Below, in pieces: positions 47,234-61,810 of a DNA stretch of 64,000 nt. Origin of the DNA: Bradyrhizobium sp. AZCC 1719 (lineage in GTDB: Bacteria > Pseudomonadota > Alphaproteobacteria > Rhizobiales > Xanthobacteraceae); NCBI RefSeq assembly GCF_036924525.1, contig NZ_JAZHRU010000001.1, positions 1,517,001-1,581,000 of the forward strand, read 5' to 3'. Position numbers and translations under genes: made by a program. Under the pieces are notes generated by a model, which saw nothing but the letters and a program-made list of their open reading frames with translations, made no database searches and was not told the DNA's origin. The number at the start of each line of letters is the position of its first letter. Position 1 is the first letter of the stretch.

Positions 47234-49891
47234 ATGGTTGATACCAAAACGCCTGGCGACAAGACTTTGAGTGTTCCGACCAAGACCTTGACGCTGAAGC
47301 CGCGGGTCGAGACGGGCACCGTGCGCCAGAGCTTCAGCCATGGCCGGACCAAGCAGGTCGTGGTCGAAAAGCGTGGCAAGCGCCGCGTCGGCGGCGACGC
47401 GCCCGCCACTGAGACGCATGCGCCCGAGCCGGCCGCCGCCAAGGCGGCGCCCGCCGCAAAGGCCCCCCTCTCCCGCCCTGCAGCAACGCCGGGTGCCGCG
47501 CCGCGCGGCGGTTCGGGCGTGGTGCTGCGAACGCTGACGGAAGACGAGCGTTCCGCCCGCGCCAGCGCGCTGGCCGACGCCAAGATGCGCGAAATCGAGG
47601 AACGCCGTCTGGCCGAGGAAGAGGCCAAGCGCCGCGCCAGCCGTGAAGGCATCGAACAGGCCGAACGCGAGGCCGCCGAAGCCCGCCGCAAGGCCGAGGA
47701 AGAACGGCACCGCCTGGAAGAGGAAGCCAAGCGCAAGGCCGAAGTCGAGGCCAAGAAGCGATTTGGCGAGACCGAGGCCAAGCCCGCGGCGACGACGACG
47801 CCGGCACCCGCCGCAGCACGACCCGCCGCCGCCCGCCCGGCCGGCGCCCGTCCGGCAGCGGTGCCGCCCGCGCGTGCCCCGGGCGTTGCCGCCGACGGTT
47901 CCGATGAAGACGAAGGTCCGCGTCAGATTCGGCGCGGCCCCGGCGGCGCCATGCGCCCCGTAGCCGCTCCCAAGACCACCCACAAGCCCGGTCCGCAAAA
48001 GGAGCGCGGCCGCCTGACCGTGGTCACCGCGCTCAATGATGACGTGCGCGAGCGTTCGATCGCCTCGTTCCGCCGCCGCACCCAGCGCCTGAAGGGCCAT
48101 GCCGCCAACGAGCCGAAGGAAAAGCTGGTCCGCGAGGTCACGATTCCGGAAGCGATCACGATCCAGGAACTTGCCAACCGCATGTCGGAGCGCGCGGTCG
48201 ATGTCATCCGCATGCTGATGAAGCAGGGCGCGATGCACAAGATCACCGACGTGATCGATGCCGATACAGCGCAGCTAATCGCCGAGGAACTGGGCCACAC
48301 CGTCAAGCGCGTCGCCGCGTCCGACGTTGAAGAAGGCCTGTTCGACGTCGTCGACGATTCCACCGATACCGAGCCGCGCTCGCCGGTCGTCACCGTGATG
48401 GGCCATGTCGATCACGGCAAGACCTCGCTGCTTGACGCGCTGCGCCACGCCAACGTGGTGTCGGGCGAAGCCGGCGGCATCACCCAGCATATCGGCGCCT
48501 ATCAGGTGACCTCGCCGGAAAGCGGCAAGAAGATCACCTTCATCGATACGCCCGGCCACGCCGCGTTCACCGCGATGCGTGCGCGCGGCGCCAAGGTAAC
48601 CGACATCGTGATCCTGGTGGTGGCGGCCGATGACGGCGTCATGCCGCAGACGGTGGAGGCGATCAACCACGCCAAGGCGGCGAAGGTGCCGATGATCGTG
48701 GCGATCAACAAGATCGACAAGCCCGACGCCAAGCCGGAACGCGTGCGCACCGAGCTGTTGCAGCACGAGGTTCAGGTCGAATCGTTCGGCGGTGAAGTCG
48801 TCGACGTCGAGGTCTCCGCCAAGAACAAGACCAATCTCGACAAGCTGCTCGAAATGATCGCGCTGCAGGCCGAGCTGCTCGACCTCAAGACCAATTCGGA
48901 ACGGCCTGCCGAAGGCACCGTGATCGAAGCCAAGCTCGATCGCGGCCGCGGCCCGGTTGCGACCGTGCTGGTCCAGCGCGGCACGCTGAGGGTTGGCGAC
49001 ATCATCGTGGCCGGCGCCGAAATGGGCCGTGTCCGCGCGCTGATCTCGGACCAGGGCGAGAACATCGACGAAGCCGGACCTTCGGTGCCGGTCGAGGTGC
49101 TCGGCTTCAACGGCCCGCCGGAAGCCGGCGACCGCCTTGCGGTGGTCGAGAACGAAGCCCGCGCCCGCCAGGTAACGAGCTATCGCGCCCACCAGAAGCG
49201 CGAGAACGCCGCTGCCTCGATTTCCGGCATGCGCGGCTCGCTCGAGCAGATGATGTCGCAGCTCAAGACCGCGGGCCGCAAGGAATTCCCGCTGATCGTC
49301 AAAGCCGACGTTCAGGGCTCGCTCGAAGCCATTTTGGGTTCGCTGGAAAAACTCGGCACCGACGAAGTCGCCGCGCGCATCCTGCACGCGGGCGTCGGCG
49401 GCATCTCCGAATCCGACGTCACGCTGGCGGAAGGCTTCAATGCCGCGATCATCGGTTTTTCGGTGCGCGCCAACAAGGAAGCTGCCGCGGCAGCCAAGCG
49501 CAACGGCATCGAGATCCGCTACTACAACATCATCTACGATCTCGTCGACGACATCAAAAAGGCGATGTCCGGCCTGCTCGCGCCGACGCTGCGCGAAACC
49601 ATGCTGGGCAATGCGCAGATCCTGGAAGTGTTCAACATTTCCAAGGTCGGCAAGGTCGCCGGCTGCCGCGTGACCGACGGCACCGTGGAGCGCGGCGCCA
49701 ATGTTCGCCTGATCCGCGACAACGTCGTCGTGCACGAAGGCAAGCTTTCGACGCTGAAGCGCTTCAAGGACGAAGTGAAGGAAGTGCAGTCCGGCCAGGA
49801 ATGCGGCATGGCGTTCGAGAATTACGGCGACATGCGTGTCGGCGACGTCATCGAATGTTATCGCGTGGAGACGATCCAGCGCTCTCTGTAA
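47234..49891 (+). CDS. infB: Translation initiation factor IF-2
   Basis: 885 residues. A long Ala/Lys/Glu-rich N-terminal region with a coiled coil (residues ~105-180) precedes an IF2_N motif ([20 protein letters not shown]), the G domain ([41 protein letters not shown]), and C-terminal domains II-IV ending [13 protein letters not shown]. It positions fMet-tRNA on the 30S subunit. A second ATG-led shorter isoform is not obvious. ATG 47234 lies 75 bases after ylxR. Confidence 0.96.
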   Translation: MVDTKTPGDKTLSVPTKTLTLKPRVETGTVRQSFSHGRTKQVVVEKRGKRRVGGDAPATETHAPEPAAAKAAPAAKAPLSRPAATPGAAPRGGSGVVLRTLTEDERSARASALADAKMREIEERRLAEEEAKRRASREGIEQAEREAAEARRKAEEERHRLEEEAKRKAEVEAKKRFGETEAKPAATTTPAPAAARPAAARPAGARPAAVPPARAPGVAADGSDEDEGPRQIRRGPGGAMRPVAAPKTTHKPGPQKERGRLTVVTALNDDVRERSIASFRRRTQRLKGHAANEPKEKLVREVTIPEAITIQELANRMSERAVDVIRMLMKQGAMHKITDVIDADTAQLIAEELGHTVKRVAASDVEEGLFDVVDDSTDTEPRSPVVTVMGHVDHGKTSLLDALRHANVVSGEAGGITQHIGAYQVTSPESGKKITFIDTPGHAAFTAMRARGAKVTDIVILVVAADDGVMPQTVEAINHAKAAKVPMIVAINKIDKPDAKPERVRTELLQHEVQVESFGGEVVDVEVSAKNKTNLDKLLEMIALQAELLDLKTNSERPAEGTVIEAKLDRGRGPVATVLVQRGTLRVGDIIVAGAEMGRVRALISDQGENIDEAGPSVPVEVLGFNGPPEAGDRLAVVENEARARQVTSYRAHQKRENAAASISGMRGSLEQMMSQLKTAGRKEFPLIVKADVQGSLEAILGSLEKLGTDEVAARILHAGVGGISESDVTLAEGFNAAIIGFSVRANKEAAAAAKRNGIEIRYYNIIYDLVDDIKKAMSGLLAPTLRETMLGNAQILEVFNISKVGKVAGCRVTDGTVERGANVRLIRDNVVVHEGKLSTLKRFKDEVKEVQSGQECGMAFENYGDMRVGDVIECYRVETIQRSL

Positions 49892-49932
49892 GTCCAAGTC
49901 TTACGAAGAGCTTGGGATTTTTGAACTAAACC

Positions 49933-50041
49933 GTCATGCCCCGCCTGGTGCGCAATTGCGCCCTGGGATGGGGCATCCAGTAGTCACCGCAACTAACGTT
50001 GAGCACGGAATACGTCATCACCCGCTTTCGCGGGTGATGAC
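49933..50041. repeat. GTCATGCCCC-family palindrome between infB and rbfA with nested AATTGC module
   Basis: The left arm GTCATGCCCCGCC is followed by GGTGCGCAATTGCGCCC (49947-49963) and GATGGGGCATCCAGTAG. The right arm is GTCATCACCCGCTTTCGCGG and its complement GGTGATGAC. It sits inside the essential infB-rbfA operon without an apparent polar effect. Confidence 0.8.
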
Positions 50042-50060
50042 GGCAATTGGGATTTCGACA

Positions 50061-50474
50061 ATGCCCCGCCATCACAGCAAGGGTTCCGCTCCCGGCGGCT
50101 CGCAACGACAATTGCGCGTCGGCGAAACGGTGCGCCATGCGGTCGCCGATATTCTGTCGCACGGTAACGTGCACGACCCCGACCTCGAAGGCCACATCAT
50201 CACCGTTCCCGAGGTGCGAATGTCGCCGGACCTGAAACTCGCGACGATTTACGTAATGCCGCTCGGTGGACGCGACACCGACGTCGTGATTGCAGCGCTC
50301 GAACGCAACAAGAAATTCCTGCGCGGCGAGATCGCACATCGCGTTAACTTAAAATTTGCTCCCGACCTTCGCTTTCGCGTCGACGAACGATTCGACGAAG
50401 CGGAACGGATCGAGAAATTACTGCGAACACCTGCGGTGCAAAGAGACCTCGCACCCGATTCGGACGATAAGTGA
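50061..50474 (+). CDS. rbfA: Ribosome-binding factor A
   Basis: 137 residues, KH-like fold. [39 protein letters not shown] and [20 protein letters not shown] are the family landmarks. It binds the 30S precursor during late maturation. Start at 50061 (MPRHHSKG) because upstream in-frame codons come from the repeat. Its TGA overlaps the truB ATG (TGATG). Confidence 0.95.
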   Translation: MPRHHSKGSAPGGSQRQLRVGETVRHAVADILSHGNVHDPDLEGHIITVPEVRMSPDLKLATIYVMPLGGRDTDVVIAALERNKKFLRGEIAHRVNLKFAPDLRFRVDERFDEAERIEKLLRTPAVQRDLAPDSDDK

Positions 50475-51607
50475 TGGTTACGACCGCTGCCAACCGCGCG
50501 ATCGAGCAGCAAACTGCCGATTCGCACGACGCTGAAAAAAATAATTTTTCCGATTCACGCAACGATGGTGAACGCCGCGCGGACGATAGTAATCGCCGCG
50601 ACAACAACGATCCGCGCCACACCAAGCAGCCGCGCCAGAACAACCAGCCGCGGCGCGACAAGCGCGACGTTCATGGCTGGGTGATTCTCGACAAGCCGAT
50701 CGGCATGACTTCGACGCATGCGGTCGCCATTCTCAAGCGCCTGTTCCAGGCCAAGCGCGCCGGCCACGCCGGCACGCTCGATCCGCTGGCGTCCGGCGGC
50801 CTGCCGATCGCGCTCGGCGAGGCCACCAAGACGGTTCCATTCGTGATGGACGGCCGCAAGCGCTACCGCTTCACGGTCGCCTGGGGCGAGGAGCGCGACA
50901 CCGACGATACCGAGGGGCGGGTGACCCAGAGCAGCGAACTCCGCCCGTCAGCGGACGCGATCCGGGCCCTGCTGCCTCAGTTCACCGGGCTGATCGAGCA
51001 GATCCCGCCGCAATATTCGGCGATCAAGGTCCAGGGCGAGCGCGCCTATGACCTCGCGCGGGACGGCGAAACCGTCGAATTGAAGCCACGGCCGGTCGAG
51101 ATTCACGAATTAACCCTTGTAGAACATGGAGATAACGGCCAATCCGTGTTCGAGGCGGAGTGCGGCAAGGGCACCTATGTCCGGGCGCTGGCCCGCGATA
51201 TCGGCCGAATTCTGGGCTGTTTCGGCCATATCTGCGCGTTGCGGCGGACGTTGGTCGGCCCGTTCCGCGAAACGGACATGATTCCGCTGGAAGAGTTGGA
51301 GGCTTTATGCAATAGAGCCGCGTCTGGCGAGGGAAGCCTCGCCGACGCGCTTTTGCCCGTTGAGACCGCGCTGGACGACATCCCGGCACTGGCCGTCACA
51401 CGGGCTGATGCGGCAAGGCTCCACAGGGGCCAGGCCGTTTTGTTGCGCGGACGGGATGCGCCCAATAGTAGCGGCACAGTCTATGTCACGGTGGCAGGCC
51501 GTCTTTTGGCGCTTGCTGAAATTGGCAATGGCGAACTCATCCCCAAGCGCGTGTTCAACCTGACCGGGCTGACTGCCAGTCCCGGTCGCAGCAATGAGAG
51601 AGTTTGA
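50474..51607 (+). CDS. truB: tRNA pseudouridine(55) synthase
   Basis: 377 residues. The N-terminal ~60 residues are a polar Asn/Arg/Asp-rich extension ([20 protein letters not shown]) before the catalytic core. The core has [20 protein letters not shown], the catalytic Asp in [35 protein letters not shown] and [15 protein letters not shown]. Makes psi55 in tRNA. A TGATG overlap ties it to rbfA. The extension makes it longer than E. coli TruB (314). Confidence 0.95.
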   Translation: MVTTAANRAIEQQTADSHDAEKNNFSDSRNDGERRADDSNRRDNNDPRHTKQPRQNNQPRRDKRDVHGWVILDKPIGMTSTHAVAILKRLFQAKRAGHAGTLDPLASGGLPIALGEATKTVPFVMDGRKRYRFTVAWGEERDTDDTEGRVTQSSELRPSADAIRALLPQFTGLIEQIPPQYSAIKVQGERAYDLARDGETVELKPRPVEIHELTLVEHGDNGQSVFEAECGKGTYVRALARDIGRILGCFGHICALRRTLVGPFRETDMIPLEELEALCNRAASGEGSLADALLPVETALDDIPALAVTRADAARLHRGQAVLLRGRDAPNSSGTVYVTVAGRLLALAEIGNGELIPKRVFNLTGLTASPGRSNERV

Positions 51608-51609
51608 CG

Positions 51610-51879
51610 ATGTCGATTACCGCCGAACGCAAAGCGGAAGTCATCAAGACGAATGCCACCAAAGCCGGCGACACCGGCTCGCCCGAGGTCCAGGTTGCGA
51701 TCCTGTCGGAACGCATCAACAATCTCACGGGCCACTTCAAGACCCACGTGAAGGACAATCATTCACGCCGCGGCCTCCTGAAGCTCGTGTCGACGCGCCG
51801 CTCGCTTCTCGACTACATCAAGAAGAAGGACGAGGCGCGTTACAAGGCGTTGCTCGAAAAGCATAACATTCGCCGTTGA
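51610..51879 (+). CDS. rpsO: 30S ribosomal protein S15
   Basis: 89 residues, the canonical length. [20 protein letters not shown], then [20 protein letters not shown] are characteristic. Binds 16S rRNA central domain and nucleates the platform. ATG at 51610 lies 2 bases after the truB stop, with GAGAG upstream. A strong GC terminator hairpin follows 10 bases after the stop. Confidence 0.97.
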   Translation: MSITAERKAEVIKTNATKAGDTGSPEVQVAILSERINNLTGHFKTHVKDNHSRRGLLKLVSTRRSLLDYIKKKDEARYKALLEKHNIRR

Positions 51880-51888
51880 TTTGAGTGT

Positions 51889-51914
51889 ACGCGCGCGCAG
51901 TTTGCGCGCGTTTT
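51889..51914 (+). terminator. Rho-independent-type terminator after rpsO
   Basis: CGCGCGC (51892-51898) pairs with GCGCGCG (51904-51910) across a 5-base loop, then TTTT. A longer pairing starting at 51889 (ACGCGCGC/GCGCGCGT) is also possible. Confidence 0.75.
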
Positions 51915-51994
51915 CGCATGATTTTCCGAAGAAGCGGACTCCAGTTTTTGGAGGCGATCATGCGCAAGGAGCATCATCCGACAAGGATCGTGCT

Positions 51995-52160
51995 CGACAA
52001 ACGTCCAGCAGCAATCCGGCCGCTGGACCGGGCAAGGTGCCCATGACTGCCGGGAGGATGGACGCCATCCGAAAGATAAAGACCATGGCAGGATCGCCGG
52101 ATGCTGATCTCATGTTGCGATCAGCGTCCCGCCATCTTGCGCATGGTCTTTGTGTTTTTG
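51995..52160 (+). promoter_or_regulatory. Strongly structured pnp leader, probable autoregulatory RNA element
   Basis: Four consecutive hairpins can be drawn: 52003-52009/52022-52028 (GTCCAGC/GCTGGAC), 52030-52033/52039-52042, 52056-52061/52065-52070 (GGATGG/CCATCC), and a long one with outer arms AAAGACCATG (52078-52087) and CATGGTCTTT (52142-52151) enclosing GCTGATC/GATCAGC (52103-52109/52119-52125). A T-rich TGTGTTTTT follows. PNPase mRNA in E. coli is autoregulated through a double-stranded leader cut by RNase III; the same kind of control is inferred here. No convincing gene lies in the 319-bp gap. Confidence 0.55.
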
Positions 52161-52198
52161 GGCTCCGCTCTCTCGTGAACCCATGAAAGAAGACCACT

Positions 52199-54355
<2,157 letters not shown>

Positions 54356-54379
54356 GGCATCGCTAAAATGTGAACAAGA

Positions 54380-54405
54380 GGGCGGCCGAACGGCCGCCCT
54401 TTTTT
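54380..54405 (+). terminator. Rho-independent terminator after pnp
   Basis: GGGCGGCCG (54380-54388) and CGGCCGCCC (54391-54399) pair perfectly over a 2-base spacer and are followed by six T. It ends the rimP-pnp operon. Confidence 0.9.
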
Positions 54406-54581
54406 GTTGGCGGCCCGAGTTACACTGCCAGGACCGCGCGGCACCTGTGCGATTCCGTCGCAGGGCTATGAGGAAAGAAAACGAAACCCGATCGCGCCCC
54501 TCGCCCGTAACTTGCCGCGCAGCGGCCAGCGGCGTCCCGTCCACACATATTCACCAGGCTCACCTACATAAGGAGAATTCG

Positions 54582-55316
54582 ATGTCATCCATGTCCCGGC
54601 GCCACTTGATGTTTGCTGCAACCGGTATCGCGGCCGTGGCTGCAGCCCCACGTCTGGTCTTCGCGCAGGCCGCTGCTCCCGCCCCAACCGGGCCGTTCAC
54701 GCTGCCGCCGCTGACCTATCCGACCAATGCGTTCGAACCCCACATCGACGCCAAGACGATGGAAATCCACCATGGCAAGCACCATGCAGCCTATGTCGCC
54801 AACCTCAACAACGTCGCCAAGACCAATCCGCAATTGGGCACGGCGAAGATCGAGGACGTGCTCGGCAACCTGAATGCGCTCGACGACAGCATCAAATTCA
54901 CCGTCCGTAACAATCTCGGCGGCCATGCCAACCACACCATGTTCTGGGAGATCATGGGCCCGAACGGCGGCAAGCCGGAGGGCGAGGTGCTGGCGGCGAT
55001 CGATCGCGATCTCGGCGGCATGGAAAAATTCCAGAACGATTTTAATGCTGCCGGCGGACGCCAGTTCGGCTCGGGCTGGGTGTTCGTGACGGTGGGCAAG
55101 GACGGCAAGCTTGCGATCGAGACCCGTCCGAACCAGGACAATCCGATGATGGACGGCAAGCGCGCCCTGATGGGTAACGACGTCTGGGAGCACGCTTATT
55201 ACCTGAACTACCAGAACCGCCGCGCGGATTATCTGAAAGCGTGGTGGAATACGGTGAACTGGGCCAAGATCGCCGAGCGTTATGCCGCGGCGAAGGCCGG
55301 TACACTCGGCGTTTGA
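54582..55316 (+). CDS. sodB: Superoxide dismutase (Fe/Mn type) with Tat-like signal peptide
   Basis: 244 residues, longer than cytoplasmic Fe/Mn-SOD (about 195-205) because of an N-terminal twin-arginine-like signal: SRRHLMFAATGIAAVAAA, with cleavage likely around FAQA. The SOD core has all metal ligands: His63 (EIHHGKHH), His118 (GHANHTMFW), Asp200 and His204 (NDVWEHAYYLNYQ). FeSOD versus MnSOD cannot be settled by eye. Export would place it in the periplasm. AGGAG lies 6 bases before the ATG. It converges with katG and is part of an oxidative stress group. Confidence 0.9.
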   Translation: MSSMSRRHLMFAATGIAAVAAAPRLVFAQAAAPAPTGPFTLPPLTYPTNAFEPHIDAKTMEIHHGKHHAAYVANLNNVAKTNPQLGTAKIEDVLGNLNALDDSIKFTVRNNLGGHANHTMFWEIMGPNGGKPEGEVLAAIDRDLGGMEKFQNDFNAAGGRQFGSGWVFVTVGKDGKLAIETRPNQDNPMMDGKRALMGNDVWEHAYYLNYQNRRADYLKAWWNTVNWAKIAERYAAAKAGTLGV

Positions 55317-55343
55317 GCGCATCCCATGTGAAATCCCATGTGG

Positions 55344-55372
55344 AAAGGGCGGCCTCTCGGCCGCCCTTTTTT
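55344..55372. terminator. Terminator between convergent sod and katG
   Basis: AAAGGGCGGCC (55344-55354) and GGCCGCCCTTT (55359-55369) pair over a 4-base loop; six T close the sod side. The stem resembles the pnp terminator. On the katG side only a few T follow. Confidence 0.85.
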
Positions 55373-55397
55373 GTTTTCCGGATGGCTCTTGCCAGGA

Positions 55398-57654
<2,257 letters not shown>

Positions 57655-58593
57655 ATGATCCAGATGACACTCAGACAGCTTCGCTATTTCGATGCGCTGG
57701 CACGTCACGGCCATTTCGGACGCGCAGCAGAGGCATGTTCGATCTCGCAGCCGGCGCTGTCGATGCAAATCAAGGAAATGGAAGAAGTCCTGGGCGGCGT
57801 GCTGCTGGAACGAAGCGCGCGACAGGTGACGTTGACGAAATTCGGCGAAGAGATCGTCCAGCGTGTCCGCGACATCCTGCGCTCGGTCGATGAACTCGGA
57901 GATTTTGCCCGTGCCTCGCGTGACCGGCTCGCAGGGCGCTTACGCATCGGCATGATTCCTACGATTGCGCCCTATCTTTTGCCGAAGGTGATCGAGAATC
58001 TCGCGCGCCTGCATCCGGAGCTCGACATTCACGTGCGTGAGACGCTGACGCCGAAGCTTATCAAGGAAGTTGTCGAGGGCCGGCTCGATACCGCGATCGT
58101 TGCGCTGCCGGTGTCGGAGCCTTCGCTGACCGAGGTCGCGTGTTTTTCTGAGAATTTCCTGCTGGTGCGGCCGGGCGAGGATGAAGGAACGCCGGTACCG
58201 AGCCACGACACGCTGCGCGAAATGCGGCTCCTGCTGCTCGAGGAGGGCCACTGCTTCCGCGATCAGGCGCTGTCGTTCTGCAACATGCAGTCCTCGCCGC
58301 CGCGGGAAGTCCTGGACGCGAGCTCGCTGTCGACGCTCGTGCAAATGGTCGGCGCCGGTATCGGCGTCACCCTGATCCCGGAAATGGCGGTCGCGGTGGA
58401 AACCCGCTCGGCGCCGGTCTCCGTCGCCCGCTTCAGGAATCCGCAGCCGTCGCGAACCATCGGCATGGTCTGGCGCAAGACGAGCCCACTCGCCGGACAG
58501 CTCCAGCAAATCTCCGAAGTGGTTTGCCTCGCAGCCGACGCGTTGCGCGAACAGCGCAAGACGGGATCGTCATCACGGAAATCACGGGCCTGA
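57655..58593 (+). CDS. oxyR: LysR-type peroxide sensor OxyR
   Basis: 312 residues. LysR winged helix: LRQLRYFDALARHGHFGRAA and ISQPALSMQIKEMEEVLG. In the sensor domain the redox pair is present in EEGHCFRDQALSFC, aligning with Cys199 and Cys208 of E. coli OxyR (EDGHCLRDQ...FC). It therefore should form a disulfide on peroxide exposure and activate katG, which is divergent from it. An ATG at 57664 (MTLRQL) is an equally good start. A basic tail (KTGSSSRKSRA) ends the protein. Confidence 0.93.
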   Translation: MIQMTLRQLRYFDALARHGHFGRAAEACSISQPALSMQIKEMEEVLGGVLLERSARQVTLTKFGEEIVQRVRDILRSVDELGDFARASRDRLAGRLRIGMIPTIAPYLLPKVIENLARLHPELDIHVRETLTPKLIKEVVEGRLDTAIVALPVSEPSLTEVACFSENFLLVRPGEDEGTPVPSHDTLREMRLLLLEEGHCFRDQALSFCNMQSSPPREVLDASSLSTLVQMVGAGIGVTLIPEMAVAVETRSAPVSVARFRNPQPSRTIGMVWRKTSPLAGQLQQISEVVCLAADALREQRKTGSSSRKSRA

Positions 58594-58863
58594 CCAGCCG
58601 GGCGCCTCGGGAGTTATCGGCGTGGAAGCTATGCTCGGCTTGCGGACGACATCTGCACCCTCTAGTTTATCTGCCTTGTGTCATCAACTAGCTTCGCTGC
58701 TGCCATCCACGTGTCATGCTTCGCGGTAAGATCTGCTGCGCGGAAGTTGACCAACATGTCGTTGAAACACGGCTCGCTAGTTCCAGGCGTAGTGCATTGC
58801 CAATTCGCGGTAGACGCGCAATGAACAAGCGCTGTCTGTCCACGCCGAAGAAAGGTTCGTCCC

Positions 58864-59460
58864 ATGATCCAACTCTACTGGTCGCCGCGCTCCCGCTCCT
58901 TCTCCGCGATCTGGCTGCTGGAAGAAGCCGGGCTGCCTTATGAGCGCGTGCTCACCGACATCACCACGGGCGCGCAGAAGGCGCCGGAATATCTAGCGAT
59001 CAATCCGATGGGCAAGGTGCCGGGATTGAAGGACGGCGACGCCGCGCTCGGAGAGGCGGCCGCGATCTGCGCCTACATCGGCGACCGCTATCCGGAAGCC
59101 AACCTTGCGCCGGCCGCCACCGATCCGCTGCGCGCAAGATACCTGCAGTGGCTGTTCTTCTCGCCGAGCTGCATCGAACCGGCGCTGATCCAGCTCTTCA
59201 CGAAGCTGGAGGTGCCGTCGAGCACGGCGGCGTGGGGAAGTGCGACCCAGACGTTCGACGTGCTCGATGCCGCCTTGCAGAAGGGCCCTTGGATTCTCGG
59301 AGAGAAATTCTCCGCCGCCGACATCATGCTCGGCTCCGGCCTGAATTTCGCGGTGCGGATGTTCAAGATGGTGCCGCCACGGCCGTCGTTCGACATTTAT
59401 ATCGACCGCTGCGCGGCGCGTCCGGCCTTCCAGCGCGCGGAGAAGATCGCTGCGGGATGA
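58864..59460 (+). CDS. Glutathione S-transferase family protein
   Basis: 198 residues. Thioredoxin-fold N-terminal domain: IQLYWSPRSRSFSAIWLLEE, with Ser as the likely catalytic residue in the first loop (SPRSRS), then NPMGKVPGLKDGDAALGEAA (cis-Pro and GSH-binding). The helical C-terminal domain contains GEKFSAADIMLGSGL. The subclass and substrate are unknown. A detoxification role fits its place near oxyR-katG. A 270-bp gap precedes it, in which I see no supported gene; a short leftward frame at 58662-58865 is doubtful. Confidence 0.88.
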   Translation: MIQLYWSPRSRSFSAIWLLEEAGLPYERVLTDITTGAQKAPEYLAINPMGKVPGLKDGDAALGEAAAICAYIGDRYPEANLAPAATDPLRARYLQWLFFSPSCIEPALIQLFTKLEVPSSTAAWGSATQTFDVLDAALQKGPWILGEKFSAADIMLGSGLNFAVRMFKMVPPRPSFDIYIDRCAARPAFQRAEKIAAG

Positions 59461-59466
59461 TCGAAT

Positions 59467-59560
59467 CGTAGGGTGGGCAAAGCGCAGCGTGCCCACCGCT
59501 CAAGATGCATCTGGCGATAGGTGGTGGGCACGGCGGTAATGCGCCTTTGCCCACCCTACG
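59467..59560. repeat. GTAGGGTGGGCAAAG-family palindrome, uninterrupted
   Basis: The arms CGTAGGGTGGGCAAAGCGC and CTTTGCCCACCCTACG are near-perfect, with inner GTGCCCACC/GGTGGGCAC. It lies between gst and fabI. The copy at 21212 is the same family with a nested module. Confidence 0.85.
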
Positions 59561-59582
59561 AATCTGCCGTGCATTGGCAGCC

Positions 59583-60383
59583 CTACTCGCCCTTCAGCTC
59601 TTCGGGCCGCGGCATCGAGATCACGTTGTAGCCGGAATCGACGTAGTGGATTTCGCCGGTGACGCCGGTCGAAAGATCGGACAACAGATAGAGCGCCGAG
59701 TTGCCGAGTTCGTCCAGCGTTACTCCACGCCCGAGCGGCGAATGCTTCTGCATGAACGCAAACATCGCACGGGAATCGCCGATGACCGCTCCTGCAAGGG
59801 TTCGCACGGGGCCGGCCGAGATCGAGTTAACACGAATTTTTCGCCCACCGAAATCGGCCGCGAGATAGCGCACCGAAGCTTCCAGCGCGGCCTTGATCAC
59901 TCCCATGACATTGTAGTTCGGCATCACGCGGGTGGAGCCGCCGAACGTCAGGGTAATGATCGAGCCCCCGGATTCGGGCATCAGATCGGCAGCACGCTTC
60001 GCCGTCTCGGTGAAGGAAAAGCACGAGATGACCATCGAACGGGAAAAATTTTCGCGCGTCGTGTCGGCATAGCGGCCGCGAAGTTCGTCCTTGTCGGTGA
60101 AGCCGATGGCATGGACAAGAAAATCCAGATGGCCCCACTTGGCTCGCAGAGTTTCGAACACCGCATCAACACTGGCGATATCTTCGACATCGCAAGGCAA
60201 CACGATGTCGGCGTTCAGCGATTGCGCCAGCGGCTTGACGCGCTTGCCGAGCGCCTCGCCCTGATAGGTGAAGGCGAGTTCGGCGCCCTGCGCGTGAAGC
60301 GTCTTGGCGATGCCCCAGGCGATCGAATGATCATTGGCGACGCCCATGATCAGCCCGCGCTTGCCTTTCATCAGATCTTGCAT
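59583..60383 (-). CDS. fabI: Enoyl-[acyl-carrier-protein] reductase (NADH)
   Basis: 266 residues, short-chain dehydrogenase fold of the FabI subgroup. GLIMGVANDHSIAWGIAK is the nucleotide-binding N-terminus. The catalytic Tyr and Lys occur in NYNVMGVIKAALEASVRYLA (Tyr-x6-Lys). RIRVNSISAGPVRTLA style sequence (here KIRVNSISAGPVRTLAGAVI) is typical. It does the last reduction of the fatty acid elongation cycle. ATG 60383 (MQDLMKG) is preferred over GTG 60392. It is last in fabA-fabB-fabI. Confidence 0.95.
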   Translation of the reverse strand: MQDLMKGKRGLIMGVANDHSIAWGIAKTLHAQGAELAFTYQGEALGKRVKPLAQSLNADIVLPCDVEDIASVDAVFETLRAKWGHLDFLVHAIGFTDKDELRGRYADTTRENFSRSMVISCFSFTETAKRAADLMPESGGSIITLTFGGSTRVMPNYNVMGVIKAALEASVRYLAADFGGRKIRVNSISAGPVRTLAGAVIGDSRAMFAFMQKHSPLGRGVTLDELGNSALYLLSDLSTGVTGEIHYVDSGYNVISMPRPEELKGE

Positions 60384-60410
60384 TGTACGCACACTCCATT
60401 GTTCCCCGAC

Positions 60411-60511
60411 GTCATCACCCGCGAAGGCGGGTGATCCAGTATTCCAGAGGCGTCAGTGATTGAATCGAGAGGCCGCGGCGTACTGGATGCCCCGCCTGCG
60501 CGGGGCATGAC
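60411..60511. repeat. GTCATCACCCGC / GGGGCATGAC palindrome within the fab operon
   Basis: The left unit GTCATCACCCGCGAAGGCGG and the right unit ATGCCCCGCCTGCGCGGGGC are hairpins of two related stem types joined by the spacer phrases CCAGTATTCC, GATTGAATCGAG and GCCGCGGCGTACTGG. It lies between fabB and fabI. Confidence 0.85.
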
Positions 60512-60524
60512 GACCAATTGAAAA

Positions 60525-61748
60525 CTACGCATCCAGCCGCTTGAACACCAGCGTGGCGTTGGTGCCGCCGAAGCCGAACGAGTTCGACAGCACGGTGCCG
60601 AGCTTGGCGTTGTCGATGCGCTTGCGCACGATCGGCATGTCGGCAAATACCGGATCGAGCTCGGTGATATGGGCGCTCTCGCAGACGAAGCCGTTGTTCA
60701 GCATCAGGAGCGAATAGATCGCCTCCTGCACGCCGGTGGCGCCGAGCGAATGGCCGGTCAACGCCTTGGTCGCCGAGATCGGCGGGCACTTGTCGCCAGT
60801 GCCGAACACCTTTCGGATCGCCTCGATCTCCGGCGGATCGCCGGCCGGCGTCGAGGTGGCGTGCGGATTGATGTAGTCGATCGGCGTCTTCACCGTCGAA
60901 ATCGCCATGCGCATGCAGCGCTCGGCGCCTTCGCCCGACGGCGCCACCATGTCGTAACCGTCCGACGTCGCGCCATAGCCGACCAGTTCGCCGTAAATGC
61001 GCGCGCCGCGCGCCTTGGCACGTTCGAGCTCTTCCAGCACCACCACGCCGGCGCCACCAGCAATGACAAAACCATCGCGGCTGATGTCGTAGGGACGCGA
61101 GGCTGTCGCCGGCGTGTCGTTGTATCTGGACGACATTGCGCCCATGGCGTCGAACAGCACCGACAGGGTCCAGTCGAGCTCCTCGCAACCGCCGGCGAAG
61201 ATCACGTCCTGCTTGCCGATCTGGATCGTCTCATAGGCGTTGCCGATGCAATGGTTGGAGGTCGCGCAGGCCGACGAGATCGAATAGTTCACGCCCTTGA
61301 TCTTGAACCAGGTTGCCAACGTCGCCGATGCCGTTGATGACATGCCCTTCGGCACCGCGAACGGGCCGACCCGCTTCGGACCCTTGGTGCGCGCGATGTC
61401 GGCCGCCTCCACGAGCGTCCGCGTCGACGGTCCGCCCGACCCCATGATGATGCCGGTGCGCTCATTGGAGACTTCGTTGGGTTCAAGGCCGGAATCGCGG
61501 ATCGCCTGCTCCATCGCGACGTGATTCCAAGCCGCTCCTTCGGCGAGGAATCGCATGGCGCGACGATCGATCACGTCAGCGGGATTGAGCGTTGGCGCGC
61601 CCTGCACCTGCGATCGAAAACCGAGCTCGGCGTGCTTTTCCGCACGCGTGATGCCGGATTTTGCCTCGCGAAGGCTCGCAAGCACTTCCTGGGTGTTGTT
61701 TCCGATGGATGAGACGATACCCATCCCCGTGATGACAACCCGCCTCAT
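60525..61748 (-). CDS. fabB: 3-oxoacyl-[acyl-carrier-protein] synthase I (FabB)
   Basis: 407 residues, thiolase fold. Catalytic Cys in [16 protein letters not shown], His in [16 protein letters not shown] and His in [16 protein letters not shown], giving the C-H-H triad of FabB/FabF. Extends unsaturated and saturated acyl-ACP with malonyl-ACP. ATG 61748 ([10 protein letters not shown]) is clear, with GGCGAGGCG upstream. It sits between fabA and fabI in the standard unsaturated fatty acid operon. Confidence 0.95.
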   Translation of the reverse strand: MRRVVITGMGIVSSIGNNTQEVLASLREAKSGITRAEKHAELGFRSQVQGAPTLNPADVIDRRAMRFLAEGAAWNHVAMEQAIRDSGLEPNEVSNERTGIIMGSGGPSTRTLVEAADIARTKGPKRVGPFAVPKGMSSTASATLATWFKIKGVNYSISSACATSNHCIGNAYETIQIGKQDVIFAGGCEELDWTLSVLFDAMGAMSSRYNDTPATASRPYDISRDGFVIAGGAGVVVLEELERAKARGARIYGELVGYGATSDGYDMVAPSGEGAERCMRMAISTVKTPIDYINPHATSTPAGDPPEIEAIRKVFGTGDKCPPISATKALTGHSLGATGVQEAIYSLLMLNNGFVCESAHITELDPVFADMPIVRKRIDNAKLGTVLSNSFGFGGTNATLVFKRLDA

Positions 61749-61810
61749 GATCGCCTCGCCTTGCCGTTTACGTTGTTCTGTGAAGGTGTGTTGCTGCTTG
61801 ATCGCGTTGC

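Noticed and set aside
48275..49897. Leftward open frames opposite infB and pnp (also 53306-54544)
   Set aside because: Antisense shadows of well-conserved genes in GC-rich DNA.
51881..52186. Open frame of about 100 codons between rpsO and pnp
   Set aside because: It lies over the rpsO terminator and the chain of hairpins; no start signal or family.
58662..58865. Leftward frame of 67 codons between oxyR and the GST gene
   Set aside because: No ribosome site, no family, and it ends in plain intergenic DNA; kept only as a remark.
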